From Sinotaia quadrata (lineage: Eukaryota > Mollusca > Gastropoda > Architaenioglossa > Viviparidae), in NCBI GenBank assembly GCA_028829895.1, contig CM054177.1, forward strand, positions 34,559,064 to 34,623,063: a stretch of DNA of 64,000 nucleotides. Reading direction: 5' to 3'. Below the pieces are notes generated by a model. It was not told the origin of the DNA and made no database searches. It worked only from the letters and a program-made list of their open reading frames with translations. The translations under genes and the position numbers were made by a program. Shown piece by piece: positions 11,565-23,723 of this stretch; positions within the stretch are counted from its first letter, which is position 1, and each line of letters opens with the position of its first letter.

Positions 11565-11905
11565 AATTTTTTTCCAGTTCTCGCTCTATATCCAGGATTC
11601 TAAATTGTTTCCAGTTCTCGCTCTATATCCAGGATTCTAATTTTTTTCCAGTTCTCGCTCTATATCCAGGATTCTAAATTGTTTCCAGTTCTCGCTCTAT
11701 ATCCAGGATTCTAAATTGTTTCCAGTTCTCGCTCTATATCCAGGATTCTAAATTGTTTCCAGTTCTCGCTCTATATCCATGATTCTAATTTTTTTCCAGT
11801 TCTCGCTCTATATCCAGGATTCTAATTTTTTCCAGTTCTCGCTCTATATCCAGGACTCTAAATTGTTTCAAGTTCTCGCTCTATATCCAGCATTCTAAAT
11901 TTCGA
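11565..11905. repeat. Minisatellite, 37-bp unit, about 9 copies
   Basis: CCAGTTCTCGCTCTATATCC plus AGGATTCTAA recurs at 37-38 bp (11581, 11618 and on), with little divergence. Confidence 0.95.
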
Positions 11906-12680
11906 ATTCGCTGAATATCTTATCTTCTCACTGTACAATCTTTATTTCTTCGAATCGCCATTCTACCAAAGTTTTATTCCGCTTTTCATAACTTCTAAAT
12001 CTTTAAACCTCCACTCCATTAATTTTCCAATTCTCTATATCTCAGATCCTCAAACGTCCAAACCTTTAAATCTCCAACCTCAAAACTTAAACCTCCTAAA
12101 TCCTCTAAACCTCTAAGCCTTCAATCCTACACCCCCAAAAACACAAAATAAAACTAAAAAAAAAAAAAAACCCGTCTAAATCTCTATACCTTCAGTCTTC
12201 CAAATCGTTAGTCCTTGAAATCTCAAAATTCTCTCAATCTTTCAATCTCCAATTCTCTAAAATTGGAGTCTGCAATATTTAAGACTTTCAGTGCTTTAAC
12301 TTTTCCGCTTCTCCAAACCTCTAAATTTCAGTTCAGTAAATCTCCAACCCTCTCTCTCTAAGCCTGTTAATTTCCAAGTGTCCAATTTTCTAAATCTCCT
12401 GCCATAGAGTTTTAAAACCTTTAGTGCTTTAAATCTACAAGCTTACAATATTTCACATCTCCAGTCGTCTAATTCTTCAAACTTTAAATTCTCCAAATTT
12501 CAATAATCATAAATCTCGAAAACGTAATATTTTAAAAATTTCTAATCTTCTAAACCTCCATGTCTTTAATCTTACAAACCTCCAGTCTTATAAATTTCTA
12601 AACTTTAATCCTCATTGACAATTCTTCTAAATTTCCAAATCCCAGTTTTCTGAACTGCCCATCGTCTGAATCTTTAAACC
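11906..12680. repeat. Degenerate CT-rich repeat sequence
   Basis: Irregular succession of CTCTAAA, CCTCCAA and AATCTC(C)AA words with no clear fixed period. It looks like an old decayed array that merges into the next one. Contains a 13-bp A run near 12159. Confidence 0.6.
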
Positions 12681-13515
12681 TCAAATCGTCGAAACGTCAA
12701 GTCCTCTAAATCTCAAACCCAACCTCAAATCATTTAAACGTCAAGTCTTCTAAATCTCAAACCCAACCTCATATCGTCTAAGCGTCAAGTCCTCTAAATC
12801 TCAAACCCAACCTCAAATCATCTAAACGTCAAGTTCTCTAAATCTCAAACCCAACCTCAAACGTCAAGTCTTCTAAATCTCAAACCCAACCTAAAATCGT
12901 CTAAACGTCAAGACCTCTGAATCTTTAAACCTCATATCGTCTTAACGTTAAGCCCTCTAAATCTTAAACCCAACCTAAAATTGTCTCAGTTTCAAGTCCT
13001 CTAAATCTCAAACCCAACCTCAAATCGTCTAAACGTCAAATCCTCTAAATCTCAAACCCAACCTCAAATTGTCTCAACGTCAAGTCCTCTGAATCTTTAA
13101 ACCTCAAATCGTCTAAACTTCAAGTCCTTCTGAATCATTACACCTCAGATCGTCTAAAAGTAAAATCCTCTAAATCTCAAACCCAACCTCAAATTGTCTC
13201 AACGTCAAGTCCTCTGAATCTTCAAACCTTAAATCGTATAAACTTCAAGTCCTCTAAATCTTCAAACCTTAAATCGTCTAAACTTCAAGTCCTCTAAATC
13301 TCAAACCTTAAATCGTCTAAACTTCAAGTCCTCTAAATCTTCAAACCTTAAATCGTCTAAACTTCAAGTCCTCTAAATCTCAAACCTTAAATCGTCTAAA
13401 CTTCAAGTCCTCTAAATCTTCAAACCTTAAATCGTCTAAACTTCAAGTCCTCTAAATCTCAAACCTTAAATCGTCTAAACTTCAAGTCCTCTAAATCTCA
13501 AATCATTTAACTCTC
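12681..13515. repeat. Tandem repeat, about 40-44-bp unit, about 20 copies
   Basis: Two successive variants: CCTCTAAATCTCAAACCCAA with CTCAAATCGTCTAAACGTCAAGT on the left, and CCTCTAAATCTTCAAACCTT with AAATCGTCTAAACTTCAAGT (40 bp) on the right. The right-hand variant is the more uniform. Confidence 0.9.
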
Positions 13516-13589
13516 TAAAGCTCTAGTATTCTATGCTCCAAGAATTTAATTTTCAAATTTCTAGTTGTCTAAATTTCCAAACTTCAATT

Positions 13590-14660
13590 TTCTAGCATTT
13601 GTACATTAACATAAAACTTGAAAAATCTCAGTCTTCTACAGATCACAACTTAATTCTTCTAACTTTCAGACCTCTGCAGCTCACAACTTCTTATAAATTT
13701 TCAATAGTCTACAGCTCACAACTCCAATCTGCCAACGTTCAGTCCTTTACAACTCACAACTTAATCTGCCAACGTTCAGTCCTTTACAGCTCACAACTTC
13801 AATCTTGCAAACTTTCTTTCTACTAAAAGTCCACAACTTCTATCTTCGAACTTTCAGTTCTCCACAGCTTACAATTTCAATTTTGCAATTATTCGGTCTT
13901 CGATAACTCACAACTGCAATCCGCTAACTTTCAGTTCTCTACAGCTTACAATTTCAATTTTGCAAATATTCGGTCTTCGATAGCTCACAAGTGCAATCCG
14001 CCAACTTTCAGTCACAACTTCAATCTGCCAACTTTCAGTACTTTACAGCTCACAACTTCAATAGTAAATATGCAGTCCTCTGCAACTCCCAACTTCAATC
14101 TTGCAAACTTTCAGTCCTCTACAGCTCACAACTTCAATCTTTCAGTCCATAAAAACTCACAACTTCGACAAACTAACTTTCACTCCTTAACAGCTTTCAA
14201 CTTCAATCTTGCAATCTTTTAGTCCTCTAAAGCTCAAAACTTCAGTCTGCAGGCTTTTGGTCCTCTACAGGTAACAATTAACTTTGAACGTTAATCCCTC
14301 TACAACTCATGACTACACACCTACCAGCTTTCAGTCCTTTACATCACACAACTTCAGTCTAGCAAACTATCGATCTTCTACAGTTCACAAGTGCAATATT
14401 CTAACTTTCTGTCCTCTACTGCTCACAACTTCAGTATTGCAAACTTTCAGTCGCATACAGCTCACAAGTTCAATCTTGCCAACGTTCAGTACACTACAGG
14501 TCACTATTTCAACCTTCTAACTTTCAGTCCTCTGCAACTCTCAACTTTAATCTGCCAACTTTCAGTCCTCGTCATCTCACAACTTCAGTCTTGTAAGTTT
14601 CAGTCCTCTACAGTTCACAACTTTATTCTTTCAACTTTCAGTCCTCTACAGCTCACCTAC
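13590..14660. repeat. Diverged tandem repeat, about 40-bp unit, over 20 copies
   Basis: Units of the form TTTCAGTCCTCTACAGCTCA with CAACTTCAATCTTGCAAAC repeat throughout. The ORFs of 75-92 codons here have repeat-derived residues and no domain. Confidence 0.85.
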
Positions 14661-16739
14661 TTACTTTAGTAACGATGTGTATAGCAACAAATTAGTGACT
14701 TTAGTAATAGTATGTATTGCATATATGTAATAGCATATATTGTATATACGTAGAGTCTAATTAATCTCTATAACCCCACCCATAAAAGACTTTTAACATG
14801 AAGACAAGTAACTCGGTCAAACCTCAGGGCCTCTGTCCTGCATCCATGGTAAGGAACAGTATTTAATTTTGGCACTTAGATGAAGAAAAGTGGTTAGAAG
14901 AAAGGGTTTGGGAAAGGCAGTTCTACATAATACGCATTACTGAGATGGAGCACTATCAGCCGTAGTTAGGAAAACCACACCATATAGCAACAAACACTTT
15001 TGCATTGAAGGACTGTTCACCAGACCATGACGAATATCAGACTACATGGCACTGGGCATGAGGAACAAGTCAGACCCCACCACCCCTTATATGTCTGCAA
15101 ACCCCAGTGATACTGTGTTAGTGGAATAAATGACGTCCAGATGGCATAAAAAATAAATAGGCAAGGCTAATCCAAGTTGGTACTGTCTGGCAGAGCCTTT
15201 TCAGAGCAAGGGAAATCCATATAACTACATGGCAGTTAATTGAATAGATAGCTAAAATACTTTGACTAGAAAATAGATAAGAGGAAAAGAATTTCATTTT
15301 CTTCAGTTATGTGTCAAGCAAAAATCCAAAGGAAGCTATGTGTAATGTTTATCGATTAACAGAGAGAATGAATATTTAAAATTTGCATTATTGAATTTTC
15401 TTTAGCAGGATAGGTTACCTTAAAAATTATAAACATTGGAATAGCCCAACAGCACAACTGAATTGTCACGAATGTAGTGAGATACTTAAAGCTGCATAAA
15501 CATTATACATGATTTTTTCCCCACTTGGATTGCACCTGATTCATGATTGCACTTTTGTGGAAAAGGGGCAAAGATCTCAAAGGAGATAACCCACAACAAA
15601 AGACATCACAAGAAATCAGAGTTAAGTATTCATGTCAAAAGGGCAACTCTGAGAATTTTGAATTTAGAAAGAAAAATAAATAGTGTATATCTACATTTAA
15701 GTAGGACATTGTGATTTGAACTTTTGTGGAATACAACTATTGTGGAAGTTGAACCCAGTTGTAATGAACCTGTTTTGTTGTGGCCAGGGGCTCTGCTAGG
15801 ACTCATATTAAAATTCTCTGCATTGAAGTCGAATCTGCTTTGTGTTTTCGGGGAGATTACTCATACACATGTCAACATTTAAAATTCTTTTAATGACATA
15901 ATCGATTTAGCTATTCCTGTGCGGTTTAGTTGGGCTGTTACATATCAATTGCACTTTCTTCTAGTTAATTTTGTTGTTATTTTATGAAGTTTCTTATTTT
16001 TTCATTTTAATCATTTCATTGTCAAATTCTTATTATTTCATATTTATGTGTTGTTATACTGTAAAGTTTGTATTGACATTGTCTTGTTAAATGTTTGGTG
16101 GTAACACCATGGTGAACTTGTATAGAGCCATTACATTACTTGTGAAATGAATGTAGTCAGTCTGTGTCCATCACACTTTCATTTCCATCATTCTTGACTG
16201 GGCCGAGGAAGTGATGAGCGTAAGGCCACATCTCAGGATGTTGAACAGTATTTAGATCAAGATTGAAATAAATATTGATTTGAAAATTAAGTAGAAGATA
16301 CCCCTAGACTCGAGTCATAAGTAATTTTGAAAAAAATCTCATAGTTGAAAACCTGACAAAATTTTGTTTATTATTTTGAAAAATTGAAATATTCATGCTT
16401 AAGTTAAGATGTGAGTGCATTGATCTTTTTGCTGTGTGATTTGGTTTGCTGCATTGAGGCAGTAGGGTAGTAAATATTAGTAAGTGAATAATATTCTACA
16501 TGATATATGTTTATTCTAAGGAGAGATAGTACACTTATTTTCTTTATAATAGATGAAATATTAATTTTTATTTGCATGTTGTTTAAGTGATCAATGTATA
16601 GAGGAGGATACTTTACATTAAAACATAGAACTCTTATTTTATTATGATATATAACTATAAAACACATACTTCATATATTTGGTGAAAATACATGAGTGAT
16701 TTAATTGAGATTGTCTTTGTGTGTGAGAAAGTGTTAAAA
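14661..16739. other. No gene recognised; unclassified sequence
   Basis: Largely non-tandem sequence. 16140-16290 ends in GAAATAAATATTG with an AATAAA signal and looks like the 3' end of a transcript or element, but no reading frame leads into it. An 87-codon AT-rich ORF on minus (16404-16667) has no recognisable domain. Confidence 0.45.
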
Positions 16740-17022
16740 TCTTTTGTAAGATAAACAGGCATATTTCCTTCTAAATAGTTGTAGTTTTAAAACATGACTT
16801 CTGAAATGACACTTAGACATAAACAGACATATTTTCTTGTAAATGGTTTTAGATTTAAAAATTGACTTCTGAAATGACACTTAGACATAAACAGACATAT
16901 TTTATTGTAAATGGTTGTAGATTTAAAACATGACTTCTGAAATGACATTTAGACATAAACAGACATATTTCCTTGTAAATGGTTGTAGATTTGAAACATG
17001 ACTTCTGAAATGACACTTAGAG
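16740..17022. repeat. Tandem repeat, 68-bp unit, about 4 copies
   Basis: ATAAACAG recurs exactly every 68 bp (16751, 16819, 16887, 16955) with the same CATGACTTCTGAAATGACA block. The array ends 43 bp before LTR copy C begins. Confidence 0.95.
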
Positions 17023-17065
17023 AAAGAATGTCACAAAGAAGCGAGAGAAGATTTTGGTTACATGG

Positions 17066-18299
17066 TGTGGTGGAGTAAATTTGTCTATTCCTATTTTAAA
17101 ACTTAATTGTTATATAAATTGCTAAATTGTTGAAGTGACCCGAACTCTGGCACTCCTTATGATGGTATTTTTGTTGGAGTAAACACTCAAGTTGAGAATG
17201 TTCTAGAAATTGCTGATGTAATGCAAACTAATCCCAACTTGGTGAGTAGCTTTTTTAATCCAATGATTATGACTTATGAGAACGAGACCAAGAAAGTGTA
17301 CATGCTTTAGAGAATTCTCTTCTCTGATCACTTTGAATCTGGAGTGGCAAGATGTCACGAAAGGCAGTCATATGCTTGATGAGACATCCTTTCTACATTG
17401 TGTGATATGAATCTTCTGGTTCACTGATTATACGACAATGGTAAGATGCAGAAAGCATTTGTAAAGGATCCACTACACTTCGTTGATTGTATGGTGGCAT
17501 TGTAAGCTGACCACAGCGAGCAATTCCAGTGCAATGAAGTTACTAGAAATTGCCATATTTGTTATTCTGCTTGAGGGTGGAAAAAACACCCAGGTTGGCT
17601 TTGAGGGAATAATGGCAGATCTATGTTTTCAGCATGAGGAGAATAAATATTTGGAAGTTGATGTGGACAATGAACTTGTGCCTTTGATATGAAAAGTGTG
17701 CAAAAACGACAATTGTGGCTTTGTCTATACAAGGTACATATTAGTGTTATTGCTTACCTCTAAGAACTCCATTTCTGTTCTCTGATAAAAACTATCCTGC
17801 GATTTATATGGACACTATTGTTGAATTGTAATTTAGGATATGCGACTGTGAAATATAGAAATTATTCAAATGTGGTTTAGTGGAAATATTGATGTCAAGT
17901 AATCTTTCTCATTGTGTTTGTTATATGTATAATTGATTGTTGATTTAATAAATCTTTGACCTTCTTACACATATTGATAACCTTATCTTGGAGAAGAGAG
18001 TGGGTGGATGGAGACTTGCTAAATATAGATTAAAGATGGATTTGTCTTCTTCTTTAGTAAGATGTTTAGACTTACGGAATAGTGTGTGATGGTAAATGTT
18101 TGTCTTGAATGCCGTAGAAAAGAGAAAACGTTTACAGTGCCCGCATGTCCGCCAAGTGAGAGAGACAAATGGTGTCTGCTGGAGAATTGTTAATAGCATA
18201 AATTAAGATTCCCATCACTTGTAATTAGTTATAAATGATTAATTAATTAATGATAATCATAATCATTAACTAGGTACGTTGGCGTCACACACGAATGAA
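17066..18299 (+). mobile_element. LTR copy C: 5' LTR of a gypsy-type element
   Basis: Starts TGTGGTGGAGTAAATTTG and ends TTGGCGTCACA, reverse-complement orientation to copies A, B, D, E and G. The landmarks are colinear in reverse order. A sense-strand AATAAA lies at 17947-17952, about 350 bp from the 3' end, as expected for an LTR polyadenylation signal. A decayed gag frame follows directly on the same strand. Together these identify the whole family as LTRs and set its orientation. No matching 3' LTR lies downstream on this strand, so the element is truncated. Confidence 0.8.
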
Positions 18300-18383
18300 C
18301 AAATTAATGAATTTGTAGTGCAGGAAATAAAATTTGGCAAGAGAAAGAAAGGATGAGAATAGCGGAAGTAAAGTTAACTAGTG

Positions 18384-18550
18384 AGCTGAGGAAAAAGAAA
18401 AGGAAAGATTAGCTGAGGAAAAAGAAAAGGAAAGATTAGCTGAGGAAAAAGAAAATGAAAGGTTAGCTGAGGATAAGGAAATGAAAGGTTAGCTGGGGAT
18501 AAGGAAAGGAAAGGTTAGCTGAGGATAAGGAAAGGAAAGATTAGCTGAAG
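18384..18550. repeat. 27-bp coding minisatellite within gag remnant
   Basis: GCTGAGGAAAAAGAAAAGGA plus AAGATTA is repeated about six times. In the gag frame it gives the 9-residue unit AEEKEKERL, and the later copies are frameshifted. It probably expanded a coiled-coil segment while the element was coding. Confidence 0.8.
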
Positions 18551-19004
18551 AAAAAAAAAACGAGGCAAAACAATTATAATATAACTATTGAAAAGTTATG
18601 CCTAGAAAAAATATCAGATTAACGGAGATTCAGGCTATGGCTGAAAGATAGAAATTGTTAAAACAAGACAGAAATTTGTTTCAAGCTGAAGTAAAAGATA
18701 GAAATTGTAAAACCAAGAGAGAAATTTGTTTCAAGCTGAAGTAAAGGAGGGGGGATAGTGTTAAAAAAACTCTGATGGTCATTTCAGGTCCAGACCCGAT
18801 ACGCAAATAGTTCAAATTATTCTCTCCACTCTCGAATATAGAAGGGAAAATTTAGATGATTTTCTTAAAACTCAATTTGAGCATCTTGCAACTGCTCACC
18901 AAATTGCAGAACACTGGGCAATAAATCTTTTCTATTTCTTCATGGGCCAAGCACGTGACGCTTACCACGTGCTTCCTGATGACGGTATAAATAATTACAA
19001 AATT

Positions 19005-19122
19005 TTAAAGAAAGTGATGTATGTCTGCTTCCATTACTTCCAATGAACGATGTATAATTACAAAGTTTTAAAGAAAGTGATGTATGTCTGCTTCCATTAC
19101 TTCCAATGAACGATGCATAAAA
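19005..19122. repeat. Two-copy tandem duplication, about 63 bp, in the gag relic
   Basis: The block from AATTACAAAATTTTAAAGAA to CCAATGAACGATG occurs twice back to back just after the capsid-like segment, so it interrupts the frame. Confidence 0.9.
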
Positions 19123-20180
19123 CATTTCTTGATGCACAGAAAACAAACAACCAGACACACTCACACACACAGTTTCAAATGAAACTCAGTAGTTTTGTAT
19201 TAAAGAAAAAGTCAAGGACTGCTACCAGCAAGAGTTGGTCACATTTTTAGCTGAGAGAGAATATAAGACCTAAGACCAAATTACAGAAATAGCAGAAAGG
19301 TATGACACTGCACGCCCTGTACACAAACACGCTAACTCATACAAATACCACACAGAGAGTGAGAAGGTGAAGCAGAATGTTTTGTCTGAAAATAAGGGTG
19401 AACGAAATAAAGACCATGATCAGAATGGAAGTGATAAAGGCAATGCCCTGAATGTCAGAAGAATGTATGGGGATGAAAGCAGAATGTCTCAGGATAGTTG
19501 AAATCCTATGCAAAAGCTTAGCTACTTTATTTGTTTTAAGACAGGACATAGCGTATGATTGCAGGAGTAGACAAAATAATCAAGTTTGCATCAATAAAAC
19601 AGAAGAAGAGGGGAAGATGTGAAATAATATAACCAGGGCTTTAGTAAATGGTAATGAAATAGACTTTTTGCTTGTTATGGCTGCAGTTTCTTCCTGGTGT
19701 TACATGCCAGTCTTGTAAGCAAAAGTGCTTACACAGGATAAAGAGTTTCAGAAGCATAGGCGAATGGGTCTAAAGACACTCTACCGGTAACTAAGGTAAA
19801 CATTGAAACACACAGTATGTGACCGGCACTTTAGAGGCTGTGATTTTAGCAGTCCAGTCACAATTGAATTCTGGGGAATAAATACATGCTTCCTCCACCA
19901 AACCTAGGGAACCAGGTTAACGGACACAACAGCTGTGCTTGTAAGCAAAGCACAGGTTAGCAGTAAGGAACACGATGGTCAGCCATTAGTAAACACGTTT
20001 TAAAAAAACCTCACCTGACAGGCTTAGAGACCTACAGAGGGCAGATGATATACTGACTCAGATCAATTCGTTTACTGAAAAGAGGCACATAATAGAGAGC
20101 ATCTGTGGGCATATAACATACCGTTATAGGCAAGGAATTTTATATCAGGAGATAACTAAAGGAAATTCACTTCACAAAAC

Positions 20181-20436
20181 AAAAAATGCATGCTAAACTG
20201 CTTATCACTTTCATAATTAAAGTAATTAGCATGATTATTATTATTATTTATGAATGGTATCTGTTGTACACACGAATATTGCCTTTTTAACTGTTTAACT
20301 ATGATTGTAGCCATTTATACTATTTCGAAGTTGGTATTTAGAAACATCAACTTCATGTTGGCTAATTTCTTTCAGTCTTCAAGTGTGGAGGCTGATTTAC
20401 ACTATTGAATCTGTCAGGTGAACTTAGTCAGCAGCC
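20181..20436. other. AT-rich spacer
   Basis: Nothing recognisable. Gag-pol similarity stops near 20180. Confidence 0.5.
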
Positions 20437-20590
20437 ACACAGTATATCATACTACAGTTGGCCAATCACTCTTGAGATGATGCAGTTCCGACCCTAGTTA
20501 AAATTTGCATTACACACAGTGTATCATACTACAGTTGGCCAATCACTCTTGAGATGATGCAGTTCCATCCCATAGTTGGAATTTGCAATT
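20437..20590. repeat. Two-copy tandem duplication, 78 bp
   Basis: ATCATACTACAGTTGGCCAA with TCACTCTTGAGATGATGCAG occurs twice at a 78-bp offset. Confidence 0.9.
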
Positions 20591-21094
20591 TGTACCTGTC
20601 GCACCAACTTGATTACAACATACTGGTTCAGTCAGGTTGAAAAAAAATACCATATAGAACCTTTCAAAGTATAAATATCCCAGAAATACAATTAAAGAAG
20701 TATGAATCTCCCTCTCATTCAAATGTACCAAACATATATGATTTGACACCCGTAATCATTTCAAAAAGCAGTGGTGTGGAATGAGCCTGCTTGAAAATAT
20801 ATTTGTGTATAGTTACTTCAGCTTGGAACAAAAGCTGGGTGTAAGAGACCATATGCATTTTATGACTTCGAATTATGTTTTATTTGAGTTTGGTCTAAAT
20901 TTAGGAACACACATCCCACTGTAATTGATACCGCCCCCCCCCCCCCTTCTCACTAATCAACTTAAAATTTCTCATTTAGAAGGCTGAAAGTGGGATGCTT
21001 TTGCCATTCAGCACAATTTTCTTTTAGAAATTAGGACTAACTTTACACAGGCGAGAGACGAATGTGAGAAACATCCTAAGGCAGTATGGTCTTT
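20591..21094. other. No gene recognised
   Basis: AT-rich sequence with a run of 13 C at 20934-20946. A 68-codon minus ORF (20543-20749) has no recognisable domain. Confidence 0.5.
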
Positions 21095-21450
21095 GGCTAT
21101 ATTAAGCAACGTCATTGATGGTGTATATTTGATATACCTTGTTACTTTAGTGATGATCTGTGTTGTAAGTATGCTGCTGATGGTGTGTGTTGTTATGATG
21201 AGTGTTGTATGTACTTAGATACATTAGCGATGGTGTATGTCATATGTTGTAATGTTAGTGATGGAATGTGTTGCTTTTACATATTTATTTTAGTGATGAT
21301 ATATGTGTGCATGTATATAATTACTGATGGTCTGTGGTAGTAATTAGTAATGTTAGTGTTGATAATTGTTGAACGTGATTACTTGTTGTATGTACACAGC
21401 TACTTTAGTGATAGATTGCTTTGTTGTCGTAATGTTTTTGATGATGAATG
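21095..21450. repeat. Degenerate TTAGTGATGG-type repeat
   Basis: TTAGTGATG(G/A)T and TGTGTTGTA words recur about ten times at 25-45-bp spacing, consistent with an old decayed array. Confidence 0.6.
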
Positions 21451-22033
21451 TTGCATTGCTATTTGTCTATTTTTTCTCTTTCTTTTTGCTTTATCACTGG
21501 GAAAACGACAGGGATGGTTGTGTGACAGGCACGCCACTTAGTTAATGAAAATGATTATTATTATTAATTAATTATTCATAACTAATTGCAAGTGATGAGA
21601 ATATTCATTTTATTATTAATGATCCTCCAACAGACACCATTCGTCGATCACTTGGCGGATATACGGGCACTGTAAACGTTTTCTCTCTTCCATAACATAA
21701 AATAACATTTACGGTCACATACTATTTACGTGAGTGGAAAACTTCTTACTAAAGGAGAAGACAAAGCCGACTTTGAATTTAGTGAGCCCAATTCCACCCA
21801 CTTTCTCCTGCAACATAAGATTATCAATATGCTTTAGAAAGTCAATACATTTTACAACAAATTTATTAACGAAAGATCAAATATACATATGACAATTTCA
21901 ATGAAATAGATTACTTGACGTAAATATTCCACAAACACATAATTTCAGTGATAAATTTTACATTACATAATCACTATATATAAAGAAACAAAATTACAGT
22001 TCAACAATAGTCAATACAAATTACAGGTTAGTC

Positions 22034-22395
22034 CAGGAGTGGGCAAACTATGGCCCGTGGACCTTTTGCAGCCCAGCAACTGATATTATGTGGCCCTCTA
22101 GGGCATTTAGAATATTTTTTTTTACTTCATTTTTAAGCTATTCTGTTGAATTTTACAGAATTTCACATACTTATGATTATGATTGTTTTAACATTTTTGA
22201 TAAAATTTCTTTCTAATTTTATATTTTTGTAAACAGTCTTTGACCCTCGTAATGTAATGCTAAAATGCGAATTTATCAATTTTAATAAAATTATAGAGAA
22301 ATATTTATTGACATGTAAAAATTTAATAAGGATGATTTTATGAAAAACATATATTTCTATGGTGAATGAAACGATTTATTTTGCAAGAAAATATT
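22034..22395. mobile_element. hAT-like transposon end, truncated
   Basis: Begins CAGGAGTGGGCAAACTATGG followed by CCCGTGG and GGCCCTCTAGG blocks, the type of terminus seen in many hAT elements of animals. The interior is AT-rich and non-coding. No inverted copy of this end occurs before LTR sequence resumes, so only one end is present. Confidence 0.5.
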
Positions 22396-22499
22396 AAATT
22401 TAAATCTCCTGCAACAGTATTTATCAGCCCAATACACACACTTGGTAAAATAAACACAGTATATCAAACAATGTCAAGTGTAAGCACACTACATGTTGT

Positions 22500-22677
22500 A
22501 TTCTGTTCCAGACAGAAATCGACATTAAAATAGTTTATGTTCTGTTTCATCCATTTTTTTCATAGTTTGCATTTGAATGATTTGAGATTTGTATGATTTC
22601 GTACTTAGTGCTTGATATCGAGCAGCTGGTATGAGTGCGTCTGCTTCTACTTTCAAATCTGCCTCTTTTAACCGCCA
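22500..22677. mobile_element. Unclassified insertion in LTR copy D
   Basis: About 178 bp with no counterpart in copies A, B, E, F or G. It is flanked by duplicated LTR sequence (ATTTATYAGCCC-AATACACACA before and after). The ends show no clear inverted repeat. Confidence 0.45.
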
Positions 22678-23269
22678 TTACAATTTCCTGCAAAGGCATT
22701 TATTAGCCCGATACACACACAAGACATAATATATACAGCATATCAAAACAATGTCAAGTGATAAGTACACAATATATGAGCAGCTTAGTTCAAACATTTG
22801 TAGAAATAATGGTCTACTCACGTAATACATCTCATTAAAACACAAGTATAAGATATCAATAGCAAAAGTACTTGAAACTATTTCTAAGTCCATTCTCTCT
22901 CAATCATTAGCTAACTCACCATCAAACATGGCCACCTTTCAAAACCTGACTTCCTGCCAATCCAGATTGAAAGTGGTGAGAGAATAGACTTTTCTTTAGC
23001 AAGTGAACTTTTTGATCTCAGCCCATTGGCTGGTCTCGTTCTCGTAAATCATCACTATTGGATAATAAAAACTACTCACTGACTTGCATTACGTCAGCAA
23101 ATTCAAGCACATTCTCGCCTCGAGCGTTTAACTCTGACATTTTTCAAAAATACCATCGCAAGAAGTGCCCAAGGTCAGGTCACCCTGACAATTTAACAAT
23201 TTATATAACATTTTAATATTAAAATAGTGAGAGGCAAATTTACTCCATCACAGTATCATACATAATTTT

Positions 23270-23655
23270 TGACTTTATATTAATCCTGCAGCAAAATATA
23301 TACAGCATACTTAATTTGATCTTTCATTTAATTCTTCAGTAATACGTACATCTTTCATAGCTTTGACTTTTAATTATTCCTGCAGTAAAATATACATCAT
23401 TTATAACTTGGTATTTCAATTATTCCTGCAGTAAAATGTACATCACTCATAACTTGGTCTTTCAATTATTCATGCATTAAAAGTACCTTACTCATAACTT
23501 GGTCTTTCAATTATTCCTGCAGTAAAATGTACATCACTCATAACTTGGTCTTTTAATTATTCCTGCAGTAAAATATACATCACTCATAACTTGGTCTTTC
23601 AATTATTCCTGCAGTAAAATATACATCACTCATAACTTGGTCTTTCATTTAATGC
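23270..23655. repeat. Tandem repeat, 46-bp unit, about 7 copies
   Basis: CATAACTTGGTCTTTCAATT with ATTCCTGCAGTAAAATRTAC repeats every 46 bp and is cleanest at 23390-23640. It begins about 20 bp after LTR copy D ends. Confidence 0.95.
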
Positions 23656-23723
23656 TGAAGTAGATCGACGTCACTCGGCGTTGTAAAGTGAAAAATGGCA
23701 CGGTAATAAAATCAGGAAAAGGC

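Larger units (their letters stand above)
18300..20180 (+). pseudogene. Decayed gag-protease region of a gypsy-type LTR retrotransposon
   Basis: Remnant of a retrotransposon polyprotein, broken by many stops and frameshifts. In order: a short N-terminal block (NEQINEFVVQEIKF) right after the LTR; a charged 9-residue repeat (AEEKEKERL, three or more copies, 18384-18550); a gag capsid-like block at 18850-19010 with DDFL, FEHLATA and FFMGQARDAYHVLP, the last resembling the capsid motif seen in gypsy-type gags; a region ending in a zinc-knuckle remnant at about 19520-19565 (ICFKTGH followed, one frame off, by DC); a protease-like block near 19655-19690 (ALVNGNEIDFLL) in which the expected catalytic D-T/S-G has become VMA; and a basic/acidic linker near 20020-20160 (LRDLQRADDILTQI, RYRQGILY) as found ahead of reverse transcriptase. 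Reverse transcriptase and integrase are missing. It cannot encode a working protein. Confidence 0.75.
21531..23252 (-). mobile_element. LTR copy D with nested insertions
   Basis: Starts TGTGACAGGCACGCC and ends ACTCCATCACA. It is colinear with copy B at both ends. Two foreign segments lie inside: a hAT-like fragment (22034-22395), which also replaces part of the LTR, and 22500-22677. After the second, the CAATTTCCTGCAA...TATTAGCCCGATACA block is present a second time, so about 100 bp of the LTR is duplicated around it. No 5-bp target duplication is visible (GGTTG left, GTATC right). Confidence 0.8.
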
